Assembly (NCBI GenBank): GCA_002101905.1
Contig: LQPU01000028.1
Span: 186,001 to 250,000 of the forward strand
From: Mycobacterium shimoidei
GTDB lineage: Bacteria > Actinomycetota > Actinomycetes > Mycobacteriales > Mycobacteriaceae
Reading direction: 5' to 3'
Length of the DNA: 64,000 nt
A model generated the notes under the pieces. The model saw only the letters and a list, made by a program, of their open reading frames with translations. It was not told the origin of the DNA and made no database searches. The position numbers and the translations under genes are program-made. The first letter of the stretch is position 1. Each line of letters opens with the position of its first letter. Below are positions 8,163-17,013 of this stretch, piece by piece.

Positions 8163-9101
8163 TCACCGAATCCCCGCGGCGGCCAACCAGTCCTCGACGA
8201 CCACGATCCGCCCGGACGAGGCGAGCGTCATGTAGAGCGTCGACTCGTCGCAGCTGAGCGTCATGTTGGTGGTCATCGGATCGTCCGCGGGGACGGCGCC
8301 GAGCAGTTCCCCGACCGCCGAGAAGACAGTCACCCCGCCGGTGCCCAGGGTCGCCACCAGGATCCGGCCCGCGGTGTCGACGCACAGGCCATCGGCGCCA
8401 CCGACATTCAGCGGTCCCCCGCTGGGCACCGTGGCCAACCCGCGCGCGGTCGCGATGACGCCGGGCGCGGCGAGGTCGAACTCCCAGATCCGTCGCGTTC
8501 TGGTTTCGGCGACATACAGTTTCGATTCGTCTGGCGAGAGCGCAACCCCGTTGGGCATCTCCAGTGGGTACACCACCTCCCGCAGTTCGCCGTCGACGGT
8601 GCCGTACAGGAGTCCAGTGACATCGCGAGTGCGACCTCTGATCGTCCCGCCGTCGGTGGCATAGAAGCCACCAGACGAGTCCACGCACACGTCGCTCGGA
8701 CGGACCAGTGGTAACCGTTGGCCATCGCGGGTGGTGAAGTCGGTGGTCAGCGTGTCGATCCGACCGTGCGCGTCGACGATCTGGATCGCAGGTGTCAGCG
8801 GCGCGACCGCGGGTCCGATCGGACGGAACAGCATGGCGCAGCCGTCGAAATCGTAGGGCCACGGTCCGATTCCGAACGTGGAGCCGCCGTTCTGACAGAC
8901 GACGAGGCGACCATCTGTCAGCCGGGCGATTCCGTTCGGTCCACCGCCGGTGCCGGCAACCTTCTCCTTGGTGCCGTCCGGCCGCACCCGGGTGATGCAC
9001 CCAGCGGCGATCTCCGAGACCAGAATCGACCCGTCCGGCTCCGCGATCGGGCTCTCCGGGAATGCCAGACCCTCGGCGAGGTAGTGGGTGCCGCGCGTCA
9101 C
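8163..9101 (-). CDS. SMP-30/gluconolactonase-like hydrolase
   Basis: 312 residues from the GTG at 9101, chosen because it overlaps the upstream stop as GTGA. Repeated beta-propeller blades are visible, for example LAFPESPIAEPDGSILVSE, NGIARLTDGRLVV, ALSPDESKLYVAETR and ADGLCVDTAGRILVATLG. The PNGVALSPDE blade carries the usual metal-binding Asn. The family hydrolyses lactones using a divalent metal. It is the last gene of an SDR, SnoaL, SMP-30 operon, which suggests oxidation to a ketone or lactone followed by ring opening. Confidence 0.85.
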   Translation of the reverse strand: MTRGTHYLAEGLAFPESPIAEPDGSILVSEIAAGCITRVRPDGTKEKVAGTGGGPNGIARLTDGRLVVCQNGGSTFGIGPWPYDFDGCAMLFRPIGPAVAPLTPAIQIVDAHGRIDTLTTDFTTRDGQRLPLVRPSDVCVDSSGGFYATDGGTIRGRTRDVTGLLYGTVDGELREVVYPLEMPNGVALSPDESKLYVAETRTRRIWEFDLAAPGVIATARGLATVPSGGPLNVGGADGLCVDTAGRILVATLGTGGVTVFSAVGELLGAVPADDPMTTNMTLSCDESTLYMTLASSGRIVVVEDWLAAAGIR

Positions 9102-9619
9102 GACCGACTCGCCCACCAGCTGTGGAATACATTGTCGGACAATGGGATATCCCCGACTCCGATTTGGCCGGCGGGCCAGTTGGCCGCTGGTTGCCGCAGC
9201 GGTGACTCGGCGTGCCCGATGCCGTACCACAGGCGGTGCCTGCGGTGGCCGAACAGCCACCGGCCGTCGCGGAACTCGTAGCGATCCTCGTATTTGATGA
9301 GCTGCTCGACGAAGCCGTCTACCTCGGTCTGGGCGAAACAGTGTGCCCACACCTGGCCGTGGGCTCGGGTGTCGTCGTCGAAGTCGATCAGATGATTGGC
9401 CACCAGGATCACCACGAACAGGCATCCGTCGAGGCTGTGTGCCATCAGCCGCCGCAGTCCGTCGGGGCCGTCGCCGTATTCGCCGAATCGGGCCGCGGGC
9501 GAGTACAGGTCGACCATCGCGTCGACGTCTCGTGACTCGAGCGCGGCCGCGTACCGGTATGCGAGCTGCCGTATTTCGTCGCGCGCCACCAACATCGCGA
9601 CCTGATCGCGGTGAGCCAT
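9098..9619 (-). CDS. SnoaL-like (NTF2-fold) protein
   Basis: 173 residues. The N-terminus RDEIRQLAYRYAAALESRDVD is the helix pair of the SnoaL_4 family, followed by the curved sheet (DGRWLFGHRRHRLWYGIG). Members are polyketide cyclases, steroid isomerases and small dehydratases. There are two similar genes at 20970 and 30303. The ribosome-binding site AGGAGG lies close upstream of the ATG, and the end overlaps the lactonase start by 4 bp. The role is likely isomerisation or dehydration of a cyclic intermediate. Confidence 0.8.
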   Translation of the reverse strand: MAHRDQVAMLVARDEIRQLAYRYAAALESRDVDAMVDLYSPAARFGEYGDGPDGLRRLMAHSLDGCLFVVILVANHLIDFDDDTRAHGQVWAHCFAQTEVDGFVEQLIKYEDRYEFRDGRWLFGHRRHRLWYGIGHAESPLRQPAANWPAGQIGVGDIPLSDNVFHSWWASRS

Positions 9620-9624
9620 CCGCC

Positions 9625-10398
9625 TTAGCCTCCTGTCACGTTGATGTCCTGGCCGGTGATCGCCGACGCCGCGTCGGAGGCCAGCCAGATGGAGACGTCC
9701 GCGACCTCGTCCGGGCGGATCAGCCGGCCCATTTTGGTCGACGCGATCAGCCTGCGCCGCATCTCGTCCGGACTCACCCCATCGGCGGCCGCGCGCCGGG
9801 CCACGTAGTTGTCGAGCAACTGGCCCTCCACCGTGCCAACCACCAGCGTGTTGACCCGGATCCCGGCGGTCCCGACTTCGAGTGCCAGCGTCTGCCCCAG
9901 TGCGCTCAATGCCAGCTTGGCCGCGGCGTAATGGGCCTTATGCGGTTGCACCGTACGCGCAGCGGCCGAGGACAATAACTGGATATTGCCGGTCCTGGCC
10001 GGAATCATTGCCTGGCGCAGCGCCTCTCGCGACAGCACCATCGGGGCGACGAGATTCGTTGCGAGCACCTCGTTCCAGTTGTCGACGGTCGCCTCCGCGA
10101 CCGGCTGGTCGGTGCCCGGTATCGCGGCGTTGTTGACCAAGACATCGAGGCGTCCCCAGCGAGACACCGTGGCGGCGACGACCTCTCGGCATTGGGTTTC
10201 GTCGCGGATGTCGGCGACCAGCACCAGCGACTCGCCTCCCGCCTCCGCGATCGCATCTGCGGTCGCATTGAGCTCGTCTTCGCGCCGGGCGACCAGAGCC
10301 ACCTGTGCCCCGCAACTGGAGTACCGGCGCGCCAACACGCGGCCGATGCCACCGCTGGCGCCGGTGACCAGCGCGACGCGTCCAGTCAGTTCGCTCAC
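9625..10398 (-). CDS. Short-chain dehydrogenase/reductase
   Basis: 257 residues from a GTG with GGAGAGA upstream. The cofactor motif is TGASGGIG near residue 13; ALVARRED after strand 2 suggests NADP(H). The NNAAIPG motif, a Ser in LLSSAAART and Tyr-Lys in HYAAAKLAL complete the catalytic set. The end ITGQDINVTGG is standard. It is the first gene of a three-gene operon with SnoaL-like and SMP-30-like proteins and is divergent from a small membrane protein gene. Confidence 0.9.
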   Translation of the reverse strand: MSELTGRVALVTGASGGIGRVLARRYSSCGAQVALVARREDELNATADAIAEAGGESLVLVADIRDETQCREVVAATVSRWGRLDVLVNNAAIPGTDQPVAEATVDNWNEVLATNLVAPMVLSREALRQAMIPARTGNIQLLSSAAARTVQPHKAHYAAAKLALSALGQTLALEVGTAGIRVNTLVVGTVEGQLLDNYVARRAAADGVSPDEMRRRLIASTKMGRLIRPDEVADVSIWLASDAASAITGQDINVTGG

Positions 10399-10515
10399 GC
10401 TCTCTCCTACGAGTAGAGGCTAGAATCCGATCGTAACAACCGTACGTGATATGTATTGTTGTTCAGTTCGAGGTATCGCAACCGCGACCTTCGCAATATG
10501 CCAAGGGGAGGCTCC

Positions 10516-10794
10516 ATGGCGACAGCCGGAATCTCGCTCCCCCGGGTGATCGGCGGCGTCGCGGTGACTGCGTGCGGCCTCGCCCATTTCGCGTGGCCAC
10601 GCAGGTTCGAAGCGCTCAACCGTAAGCTCGGTTTCACCCACAACACCCGGTTGCATGTATTTGTCAATGGCGGCCTTGAGACCGTGTTGGGCTTGACGCT
10701 GATGAGCAGCAGAACCCGCACTGCGAATGTCGCACTGTCAATCGGGTACCCGATTTATTTGACGCTCAATGTATTACGTGCCAGGCTGCGCTGA
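10516..10794 (+). CDS. Small integral membrane protein
   Basis: 92 residues. The ATG at 10516 is preceded by a purine-rich AGGGGAGG site. Predicted membrane spans are SLPRVIGGVAVTACGLAHFA, an internal FVNGGLETVLGLTLM and a C-terminal NVALSIGYPIYLTLNVL. There are no recognisable catalytic residues. Its size and three-helix layout recall DoxX-like or other small mycobacterial membrane proteins, but I do not recognise the family with confidence. It is convergent with a P450 gene. Confidence 0.65.
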   Translation: MATAGISLPRVIGGVAVTACGLAHFAWPRRFEALNRKLGFTHNTRLHVFVNGGLETVLGLTLMSSRTRTANVALSIGYPIYLTLNVLRARLR

Positions 10795-10840
10795 CCTGAC
10801 CGCATTGGCGGTGTCCAAGCTATCCCGGACTTTGACTCTG

Positions 10841-12124
10841 TCACGCCGCAGTGAGCCGGACCGCAAGTCGCGTCGGCCCACGCAACGAGCTGTGCCGCGA
10901 CCACGTCGTGTCGCCGAGCACGTCGATCCGCGACACCCGGGAAACGAGTTCACAAAGAACCGCTTGAGCCTCCATCCTCGCGAGCGGAGCACCCAGACAC
11001 ATGTGCGCACCGTGGCCGAAGGCGATGTGCATCCGGGGATTTCGGTCGGCGCGGTACACATCGGGGTCCTCGAACGCCAGGGGGTCACGGTTGGCCGCGC
11101 CGAACAGTAGGAGAACTCGAGACCCGCGGGGTATCGTGACGCCGGCGATCTCGTAGTCGGCGCAGGTGTACCGGTAGAGGTTCTGAATCGGCGTTGTCAC
11201 TCGCAGCTGTTCCTCGACCGCCATTGGAATGAGCCCGGGGTCGGCTCGAATCATGTCGTATTGGTCGGGGTTGCGCGCCACGGTGTCGAACATGCCGCCC
11301 AGCAGGTTTGTTGTCGTTTCGTTGCCCGCGATCAATAGGTGGATCGCGATGAGGAACAGCTGCTCATCAGTGAGGCTGCCGTCGCTGTTGTGTTGGAGCA
11401 GGCGACCCAATACGGTGCCGGAGCCCTTCAACCCACCGTGGGCGAACTGGTCCAGGAAGTAGCGACGCAAGGCGGCCATCGCAGCCATCGACTTCGCCGC
11501 ATCGATCACGCCGCGCGGCGTGGGTGAGAAGTCCATGATGCCAACGCCGGCTTCCGACCAGCGCCGAAAGTCGTCGGCGTCGCACTCCGGTACACCGAGG
11601 ATCTGTGCGATCATCCGGATGGGCATCGGAATCGCCAGTCGCTGCACCACATCACAGCCGGGGTTGTCAATGACCTCGGTGACAAGTTCGGTGGCCAGCT
11701 TCTTCGTCATCCCCTTCCAGCTGTCCATCGCGCCCTTACTGAAGCCCGGCTGGACTTGCTTGCGCAGCCGCGCATGCTCGTCTCCGTCGGTCAGAACAGC
11801 CAGCGGCGCCGAGAACTTGAGCCGGGTGACCCCCTCGGCGCTCGTCACGTACTCGGTATCGCGCAGCGCGGCCCTGACGTCCTCGAGTCGGCTCAGAATG
11901 AAATTGGACCGCCGGGGGTTGTAGTGCACCCGACCGCTGCGATGGAGTTTCCGGTAGGCCTCGAACGGATCAGACGCCGTCACGGGATCCATCGGATCGA
12001 AGTCGGTGTTGACCGCGCCCGTCCACCCTCGATAACCACGCGCGCGGGTCTTCACGGCTGCAACGACATTCATCCGAACTGCGTTCGCGAAGGGCCCGAT
12101 CACCCCGGGAGTGCTCCGCGCCAT
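10841..12124 (-). CDS. Cytochrome P450 monooxygenase
   Basis: 427 residues from the ATG at 12124, which has GAGGAGA 6-7 nt upstream. The I-helix motif is LIAGNETTT, the ExxR is EQLR, and the haem loop is FGHGAHMCLGAPLAR with Cys near residue 376. An N-terminal extension of about 45 residues with basic patches precedes the usual FDPMDPVTASDPFEAYRKL start. It is the third gene of a P450, enoyl-CoA hydratase, P450 operon, 48 nt after the hydratase. Substrate unknown. Confidence 0.95.
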   Translation of the reverse strand: MARSTPGVIGPFANAVRMNVVAAVKTRARGYRGWTGAVNTDFDPMDPVTASDPFEAYRKLHRSGRVHYNPRRSNFILSRLEDVRAALRDTEYVTSAEGVTRLKFSAPLAVLTDGDEHARLRKQVQPGFSKGAMDSWKGMTKKLATELVTEVIDNPGCDVVQRLAIPMPIRMIAQILGVPECDADDFRRWSEAGVGIMDFSPTPRGVIDAAKSMAAMAALRRYFLDQFAHGGLKGSGTVLGRLLQHNSDGSLTDEQLFLIAIHLLIAGNETTTNLLGGMFDTVARNPDQYDMIRADPGLIPMAVEEQLRVTTPIQNLYRYTCADYEIAGVTIPRGSRVLLLFGAANRDPLAFEDPDVYRADRNPRMHIAFGHGAHMCLGAPLARMEAQAVLCELVSRVSRIDVLGDTTWSRHSSLRGPTRLAVRLTAA

Positions 12125-12172
12125 CTTCGGTCTCCTCGGTCGTCGCTGCATCCGCCACCGGCCCCCGCGCTG

Positions 12173-12973
12173 CTACTGTCCGCGGAATTGGGGGTTGCGC
12201 TTCTCGGTGAAGGCCGCCATCCCCTCCGCGACGTCATCGGTGGCTGCCACCTGCTCGACGAGAAGTGCCTCGGTGTCGAAGGCCGCGGCGCGGTCCACGT
12301 CGAGGGCTTGGTTGAGCATCGCCTTGGCGGCGGCGATCCCGCGTGTCGCGCCGCGTGCGAGACGCTGGGCCCAGGCTGTCACTTCTGCGGTGAGCTGATC
12401 GTCGCCGATAACCTTGTTGACCAACCCGATCCGGTGCGCCTCCTGGGCGGTGAGCTCCTCGCCGAACATCAGCAGTTCCTTGGCGATGTTGAACGGCACC
12501 TTCCGCGCCAGCAGATAGGCGGCACCCCCGTCGGGCGCCAGGCCGCGTCGCACGAACAGCTCGATCAGCCGCGCACTTTCGGCGGCGACGATCAGGTCGC
12601 ACGCCAGGACCATGCTCGCGCCGACACCGGCCGCGACGCCGTTGAGTCCGCAGACGACCGGCTTCTCACAGTCCAATATCGCTGACACCACGGCCTGCGA
12701 TCCGGTGCGAAGCCTGCGCGCGGCGTCGCCGGCGATCCGGTCCTGGCTCGGCCGCATCTCGGGGTCGCGGAGGTTGGGGCCGGTGCAGAAGTGCTTGTTG
12801 CCCGCGCCGGTGAACACGACGGCACGGATGTCGGGATCGCTCGACGCGCGCTCCAAGTTGTCGATGAGATCCCGCTGCATCGCCCGGGTCACGGAGTTGC
12901 CGACGTCCGGCCGGTCCAGCACCAACCACCGCACCCCGTCCTCGGTGCGCGTGGTCAATCCGGTGGCGCTCAC
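12173..12973 (-). CDS. Enoyl-CoA hydratase/isomerase (crotonase fold)
   Basis: 266 residues from the GTG at 12973, which overlaps the upstream P450 stop as GTGA. The oxyanion-hole segment is HFCTGPNLRD and the second backbone NH lies in GLNGVAAGVGAS. The RRGLAPDGGAAYLLARKV segment has Asp where true hydratases have Glu144, as in isomerase-like members. The C-terminal FTEKRNPQFRGQ is typical. Likely acts on a CoA thioester as hydratase or double-bond isomerase between two P450 steps. Confidence 0.88.
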   Translation of the reverse strand: MSATGLTTRTEDGVRWLVLDRPDVGNSVTRAMQRDLIDNLERASSDPDIRAVVFTGAGNKHFCTGPNLRDPEMRPSQDRIAGDAARRLRTGSQAVVSAILDCEKPVVCGLNGVAAGVGASMVLACDLIVAAESARLIELFVRRGLAPDGGAAYLLARKVPFNIAKELLMFGEELTAQEAHRIGLVNKVIGDDQLTAEVTAWAQRLARGATRGIAAAKAMLNQALDVDRAAAFDTEALLVEQVAATDDVAEGMAAFTEKRNPQFRGQ

Positions 12974-14166
12974 AGCAGGATCGGTACGCTCTCCGGACCG
13001 CGTACCGAGTTGGTATGGACGTATTCGACAGCGTCCTCGTCCACCTCCCACGTCGGGAACCGGGCCAAGGTCTCCTCGATGGCTACCCTGGCCTCCAGTC
13101 GGGCGAGCGCGGCGCCGAGGCAGAAGTGCGCGCCGTGGCCGAAGCTGACGTGCCGGATGCCGGTGCGGTTGACGTCGAAGACGTCGGGGTTCGGGTACTG
13201 GCGTTCGTCACGACCTGCCGAGCCCGTCAACAACGCGACCTTGGAGCCCGCCGGTATCACGGTGCCGTGATAAGTGCTGTCCCGCAGCGTGAACCGGCCC
13301 TGCACGGGCGACGGTGCCTCGTACCGCAGCACTTCCTCGACCGCCCCCTCTATGAGGCCCGGGTTCTCGACGAGCTTCGTGCGCTCCCCCGGGTATCGCG
13401 CGAGTGTCAACGCGGTCCAACCAAGCAACCGGGCAACGGTCTCGTTGCCCGCGACGTTGATCAGCGCGATGAAGACGAACAGTTCGCCATCGTCGAGCCG
13501 ACGGGTCTCCCGGCCAGGCTGCGCCAAGTCGGAGTCCATCAGCTCGCTGACGATGTCGTTCGTCCGGTTCGCCCGGCGCTTCTGCACCTGCTCCTGGTAG
13601 TACGCGAAGAGCTTCTCGGCGGCCTGCCTGCTCAGCTCGCTGGGTTCGGGATTGCCTTCTTCGCGGTGCAGCTGCAGATCCGACCACTCCCGCAGGTTGT
13701 CGTGGTCCTCCTCGGGGAAGCCCAACAACGAGCTGATCACCATGACAGGCAGCTTCATCGAGAAATCGCGCACGTAGTCGAATCCCCCGCTGCCGACGTA
13801 GGCGTCGAGGTATCCGCGGCACAGCGTGCGGATGCGATCCTCGAGCTCGGCGACCTTGCTGCGAAAGAAGGTGCGGTTGACCATTTTCCGCATCGCGGTG
13901 TGGTCGGGCGGGTCCATCATGATCATCGCCTTGGGCGACGGCCACGGTTCAGGGGTGATCCCGTCCAGGGTGATGCCATGCTCGGAGGAGAAGGTCTCGG
14001 TGTCCAGGGAGGCCGACAGCACGTCGTCGAACCGACTCAGCGCGTAAAAGTCGTACTGCTCGTTGTAATAGACGGGCGCCTCGTCGCGCAGCCGGCGCCA
14101 CACCTCGTAGGGATTCTTGTGCAGGGCACGGTCGAACGGATCCCAGCGCAACTCCGCTGTCACCAT
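12970..14166 (-). CDS. Cytochrome P450 monooxygenase
   Basis: 398 residues. The I-helix motif is VAGNETV, with the acid-alcohol pair ET kept. The ExxR is EVLR, and the haem loop is FGHGAHFCLGAALAR with Cys near residue 349. The N-terminus FDRALHKNPYEVWRRLRDE resembles the P450 at 2072, and both are 398 residues, so they may belong to one subfamily. It heads a P450, hydratase, P450 operon and diverges from an enoyl-CoA hydratase gene. Confidence 0.95.
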   Translation of the reverse strand: MVTAELRWDPFDRALHKNPYEVWRRLRDEAPVYYNEQYDFYALSRFDDVLSASLDTETFSSEHGITLDGITPEPWPSPKAMIMMDPPDHTAMRKMVNRTFFRSKVAELEDRIRTLCRGYLDAYVGSGGFDYVRDFSMKLPVMVISSLLGFPEEDHDNLREWSDLQLHREEGNPEPSELSRQAAEKLFAYYQEQVQKRRANRTNDIVSELMDSDLAQPGRETRRLDDGELFVFIALINVAGNETVARLLGWTALTLARYPGERTKLVENPGLIEGAVEEVLRYEAPSPVQGRFTLRDSTYHGTVIPAGSKVALLTGSAGRDERQYPNPDVFDVNRTGIRHVSFGHGAHFCLGAALARLEARVAIEETLARFPTWEVDEDAVEYVHTNSVRGPESVPILL

Positions 14167-14258
14167 CGGCTGGTCCTTTCCTGGGGTGGGCAGGCGCTAA
14201 ACAATGGTACACTCCGCGTTATTCTGTACAACAGTGGAGCTAAGGAGGGGCGGGCAGG
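14167..14258. promoter_or_regulatory. Divergent promoter region (P450 / enoyl-CoA hydratase)
   Basis: 92 bp between divergent genes. It holds AAACAATGGTACACTCC and GTTATTCTGTACAACAG, giving a loose GTACA-type inverted pair. The rightward gene has a strong TAAGGAGGGG ribosome-binding site 8 nt before a TTG start. Confidence 0.35.
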
Positions 14259-15071
14259 TTGGAAACGCGAACCCTGGACCATGTCATCTACGAGAAGGAC
14301 GGTCCGATTGCCCGGATCATTCTCAACAATCCCGACCGCGCCAACGCCCAGACCTCCCAGATGGTGCACAGCGTCAACGAGGCGCTCGACGACGCGCAGT
14401 ACGACTATGACATCAAGGTCGTCATCATCAAGGCCAACGGGAAGGGCTTCTGTTCGGGTCACGTGCCCGACGGCAGCTACCCGGAGTTCAAGGCCGAGCT
14501 GGACGCCTCGGGCAAGGTGTGGCGCTCCGCTGCACAACTGTTCCTGTGGCCGGTGTTGAAGCTGTGGGAGTTCCCGAAGCCGGTCATCGCTCAGGTACAC
14601 GGATACGCGATCGGCGGCGGAACCACCTGGGCGCTGCTCCCCGAGATCACCATCTGCTCCGAGGACGCCTGGTTCCAGATGCCGCTGGTGCCCGGGTTCG
14701 GGCTGCCGGGGGCCGAGACGATGTTCGAGCCCTGGGTGTTCATGAACTACAAGCGTGCTGCGGAGTACCTGTATACCGCGCAGAAGATCACTGCCGAGCA
14801 GGCACTCGAGTACGGCCTGGTGAACCGCGTGGTGCCGGCCGAAGAGCTGGAGAGCACCGTCGAGGAGTTGGCCGCCAAGATCGCCAAGGCGCCGCTGATC
14901 ACGCTGCAGGCCACCAAGGCCGGCATCATGCGCGCCTGGGAGACCATGGGCTTTCGCACCCACCAGCAGGCCACCAACGACCTGCAGGCGGTGGTCACCG
15001 GGTCGAAGGAGTTCCAGGATTTCTTGCGGGAGCTGATGAACAGGGCGGCCAAGCCCGCCGACCGGGTCTGA
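14259..15071 (+). CDS. Enoyl-CoA hydratase/crotonase family protein
   Basis: 270 residues from a TTG start, chosen for its strong upstream TAAGGAGGGG. The N-terminus DGPIARIILNNPDRANAQT is a good crotonase start. The oxyanion-hole motifs GKGFCSGHVPDG and HGYAIGGGTTWA are present. The Glu in LPGAETMFEPW may be the catalytic acid, but the region FQMPLVPGFGLPG is longer than in classical hydratases. The gene ends 2 nt before an acyl-CoA dehydrogenase gene. Likely hydrates or cleaves the enoyl-CoA made by its neighbour. Confidence 0.88.
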   Translation: METRTLDHVIYEKDGPIARIILNNPDRANAQTSQMVHSVNEALDDAQYDYDIKVVIIKANGKGFCSGHVPDGSYPEFKAELDASGKVWRSAAQLFLWPVLKLWEFPKPVIAQVHGYAIGGGTTWALLPEITICSEDAWFQMPLVPGFGLPGAETMFEPWVFMNYKRAAEYLYTAQKITAEQALEYGLVNRVVPAEELESTVEELAAKIAKAPLITLQATKAGIMRAWETMGFRTHQQATNDLQAVVTGSKEFQDFLRELMNRAAKPADRV

Positions 15072-15073
15072 GC

Positions 15074-16276
15074 ATGCCGCTCAAGCCGATCGTCCGGTTC
15101 GGTGGCGGGGAGGACGTCGAGCGGTTGCGCGAGTCGGTCCGCAACTGGCTGGCCGAAAACCTGCCCGACGAGTTTCGGCGCACCGCGGCCAACCCGGACT
15201 ACCTGCCGCGGGACAGCCACGAGCGGGCGGTGGCGTTCTGCCGCAAGCTCCACGCCCAGGGCTGGTTCGTTCCGCACTGGCCCGCGAAGTACGAGGGCGG
15301 CGGCCTCGGAGTCGTCCAACAGGTGGTCATCAGGGAGGAACTGGCCTACGCGGGGGCGCCGCTGGTCAACACCAACGGGGTGAACATGCTGGCGCCGGTG
15401 CTATTTCGCTTCGGCACCCCCGAACAACAGCAGGAGCACCTGCCGCTGATTGCGCGCTCGGAGCGGATGTGGGCACAGGGCTACTCCGAACCCGAGGCCG
15501 GATCCGATCTGGCCGCTCTGCGGATGACCGCGCGTCGGGACGGCGATCACTATGTGCTCAACGGGCAGAAGACATGGACGAGCAACGGCGTGCTGGCCGA
15601 CTGGATCTTCGTACTCGCCCGGACCTCACGCGTAGGCGAGAAACGGCAGGCCGGGATCTCCTTCTTTCTCGTCGACCTGTCCAGCCCGGGCATCACCCGC
15701 CGTCCCATCAGATCGATGACGGGCTACCCGACGTTCGCCGAGGAGTTCTTCGACGACGTCCGGGTCCCCGCGGCGAACCTGGTCGGCTCGGAGGGTGACG
15801 GCTGGAAGGTCGCCAAGGCCCTGCTGAACGCCGAACGATCGAACGTGACCCGCGCCGCGCAGGCGCAACGCTATCTCGACGAGCTCGTCGACTGGTGCCA
15901 TGCACAGCGCGGGAAACCCCATGACCCGCTGGCGGATCCGACGAACCGGCTGGCGTTGGCGCGGGCGGTCGAGCGGGTGGAGGTGGGACGGATTCTGTCC
16001 TACCGGATCGCCCATCTACAGGCGGCGGGATCGCTGGATCCGGCGTTGCCGTCGCTGTCCAAGCTGTACCACTCGGAGCTGACCGCCGAGCTTCGCGCAC
16101 TCGGCGCCCAGATCCTGGGCCCTGCGGGCGCGTTGATGCCCGACGACCCCGAGGCCGTGCTGCACGGTCACTTCTCGGAAGGCCTCCTGCTGTCGCTGCT
16201 GCACACCATCGGCGGCGGCACCAGCGAGATTCAGCGGGACCTGATCTCTACCACTGGTCTCGGGCTGCCGCGCTAG
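15074..16276 (+). CDS. Acyl-CoA dehydrogenase
   Basis: 400 residues. The FAD/substrate loop is QGYSEPEAGSDLAALRMTA, followed by NGQKTWTSNGVLADWIFVLA. The C-terminal FAD-binding segment is GGGTSEIQRDLISTTGLGLPR. This is the full-length FadE29/FadE26-like type. It is coupled to the upstream hydratase with a 2-nt gap. A TWEH-type short partner is encoded at 30958, so the functional enzyme may be heteromeric. The last 29 bp overlap the convergent crotonase gene. Confidence 0.92.
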   Translation: MPLKPIVRFGGGEDVERLRESVRNWLAENLPDEFRRTAANPDYLPRDSHERAVAFCRKLHAQGWFVPHWPAKYEGGGLGVVQQVVIREELAYAGAPLVNTNGVNMLAPVLFRFGTPEQQQEHLPLIARSERMWAQGYSEPEAGSDLAALRMTARRDGDHYVLNGQKTWTSNGVLADWIFVLARTSRVGEKRQAGISFFLVDLSSPGITRRPIRSMTGYPTFAEEFFDDVRVPAANLVGSEGDGWKVAKALLNAERSNVTRAAQAQRYLDELVDWCHAQRGKPHDPLADPTNRLALARAVERVEVGRILSYRIAHLQAAGSLDPALPSLSKLYHSELTAELRALGAQILGPAGALMPDDPEAVLHGHFSEGLLLSLLHTIGGGTSEIQRDLISTTGLGLPR

Positions 16277-17009
16277 CGGAGCGCTGTTGGGCGACGGTCG
16301 CCATCGCCAGCTCCAGCGGATGGAAGGTCGCCAGCTGTGCCGCCTCCACTGAGTTGATCAGGCGCTTGGTCATCTCCACCGCCGCGGAATCGGCCTGTGC
16401 GAGTTCGTCCAGGACACCAAGCGCACGGTCGATCGCGGTGCCGGGCTCGGCGAGGTCGGTGACCAGGCCGGCGTCTGCGGCGTCGGGCGCCGGAAGCCGG
16501 TTCCCGCGCAGCAGCAGTGCGGCGGCGCGCTGCCTGCCGAGTTGATGGGTCAGTCGCCAGGCCAGGCCGCCGTCCGGAACGACGGCACGAGCGACGAACG
16601 GTGCGCTGAAGAATGCATCGGACGCGGCGACGACAAGATCACACGACAGCGCGAGGCTCCACCCGAGGCCCACCGCGGCGCCCTCCACGGCGGCGACGGT
16701 CGGCACCGGGACCGCCTTGAGCTGCTCCATGACTCGCTGTGCATGCTCGACCCGGCCCGCCGGCCCGAGCGGGCCCGCGCCGTGCGCCGGGCCGGTTTTC
16801 AAATCACCGCCCGCGCAGAAGAATTCGCCTGCGCCGGCCAGCACGACGCCGCGCAAACCGGGGTCAGCGGCCACGGACGTCAATTGCTCGGACAACGCGG
16901 TCCACGACTCGTAACGCAACGCGTTGCGCTGCGCCGGGCGGTTCAGCAACAGCAGCGCGACGGCGCCCGTGTCCTCGCGTACCACCAGCGGTGCACTTCT
17001 GTCGGACAT
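16248..17009 (-). CDS. Enoyl-CoA hydratase/isomerase family protein
   Basis: 253 residues from the ATG at 17009; a TTG directly before it is the alternative. The oxyanion-hole segments are GEFFCAGGDLKTG and VEGAAVGLGWSLAL. The usual Glu144 site reads ARAVVPDGGLAWRL, so Asp replaces Glu. It is the last gene of the E1, lipoyl, three-crotonase operon, 4 nt after the preceding stop. Its 3' end overlaps the convergent acyl-CoA dehydrogenase by 29 bp. Exact reaction not assignable. Confidence 0.87.
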   Translation of the reverse strand: MSDRSAPLVVREDTGAVALLLLNRPAQRNALRYESWTALSEQLTSVAADPGLRGVVLAGAGEFFCAGGDLKTGPAHGAGPLGPAGRVEHAQRVMEQLKAVPVPTVAAVEGAAVGLGWSLALSCDLVVAASDAFFSAPFVARAVVPDGGLAWRLTHQLGRQRAAALLLRGNRLPAPDAADAGLVTDLAEPGTAIDRALGVLDELAQADSAAVEMTKRLINSVEAAQLATFHPLELAMATVAQQRSASAAARDQW

Positions 17010-17013
17010 CAAG

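Noticed and set aside
7698..8714. Long rightward frame over the amidohydrolase end and SMP-30 gene
   Set aside because: Ser/Arg/Thr-rich composition and overlap with two well-supported genes mark it as a shadow of high-GC coding DNA.
8163..9425. Longer start for the SMP-30 gene
   Set aside because: The extra N-terminus is low-complexity Arg/Pro sequence overlapping the SnoaL gene in another frame; the GTG at 9101 overlaps the upstream stop.
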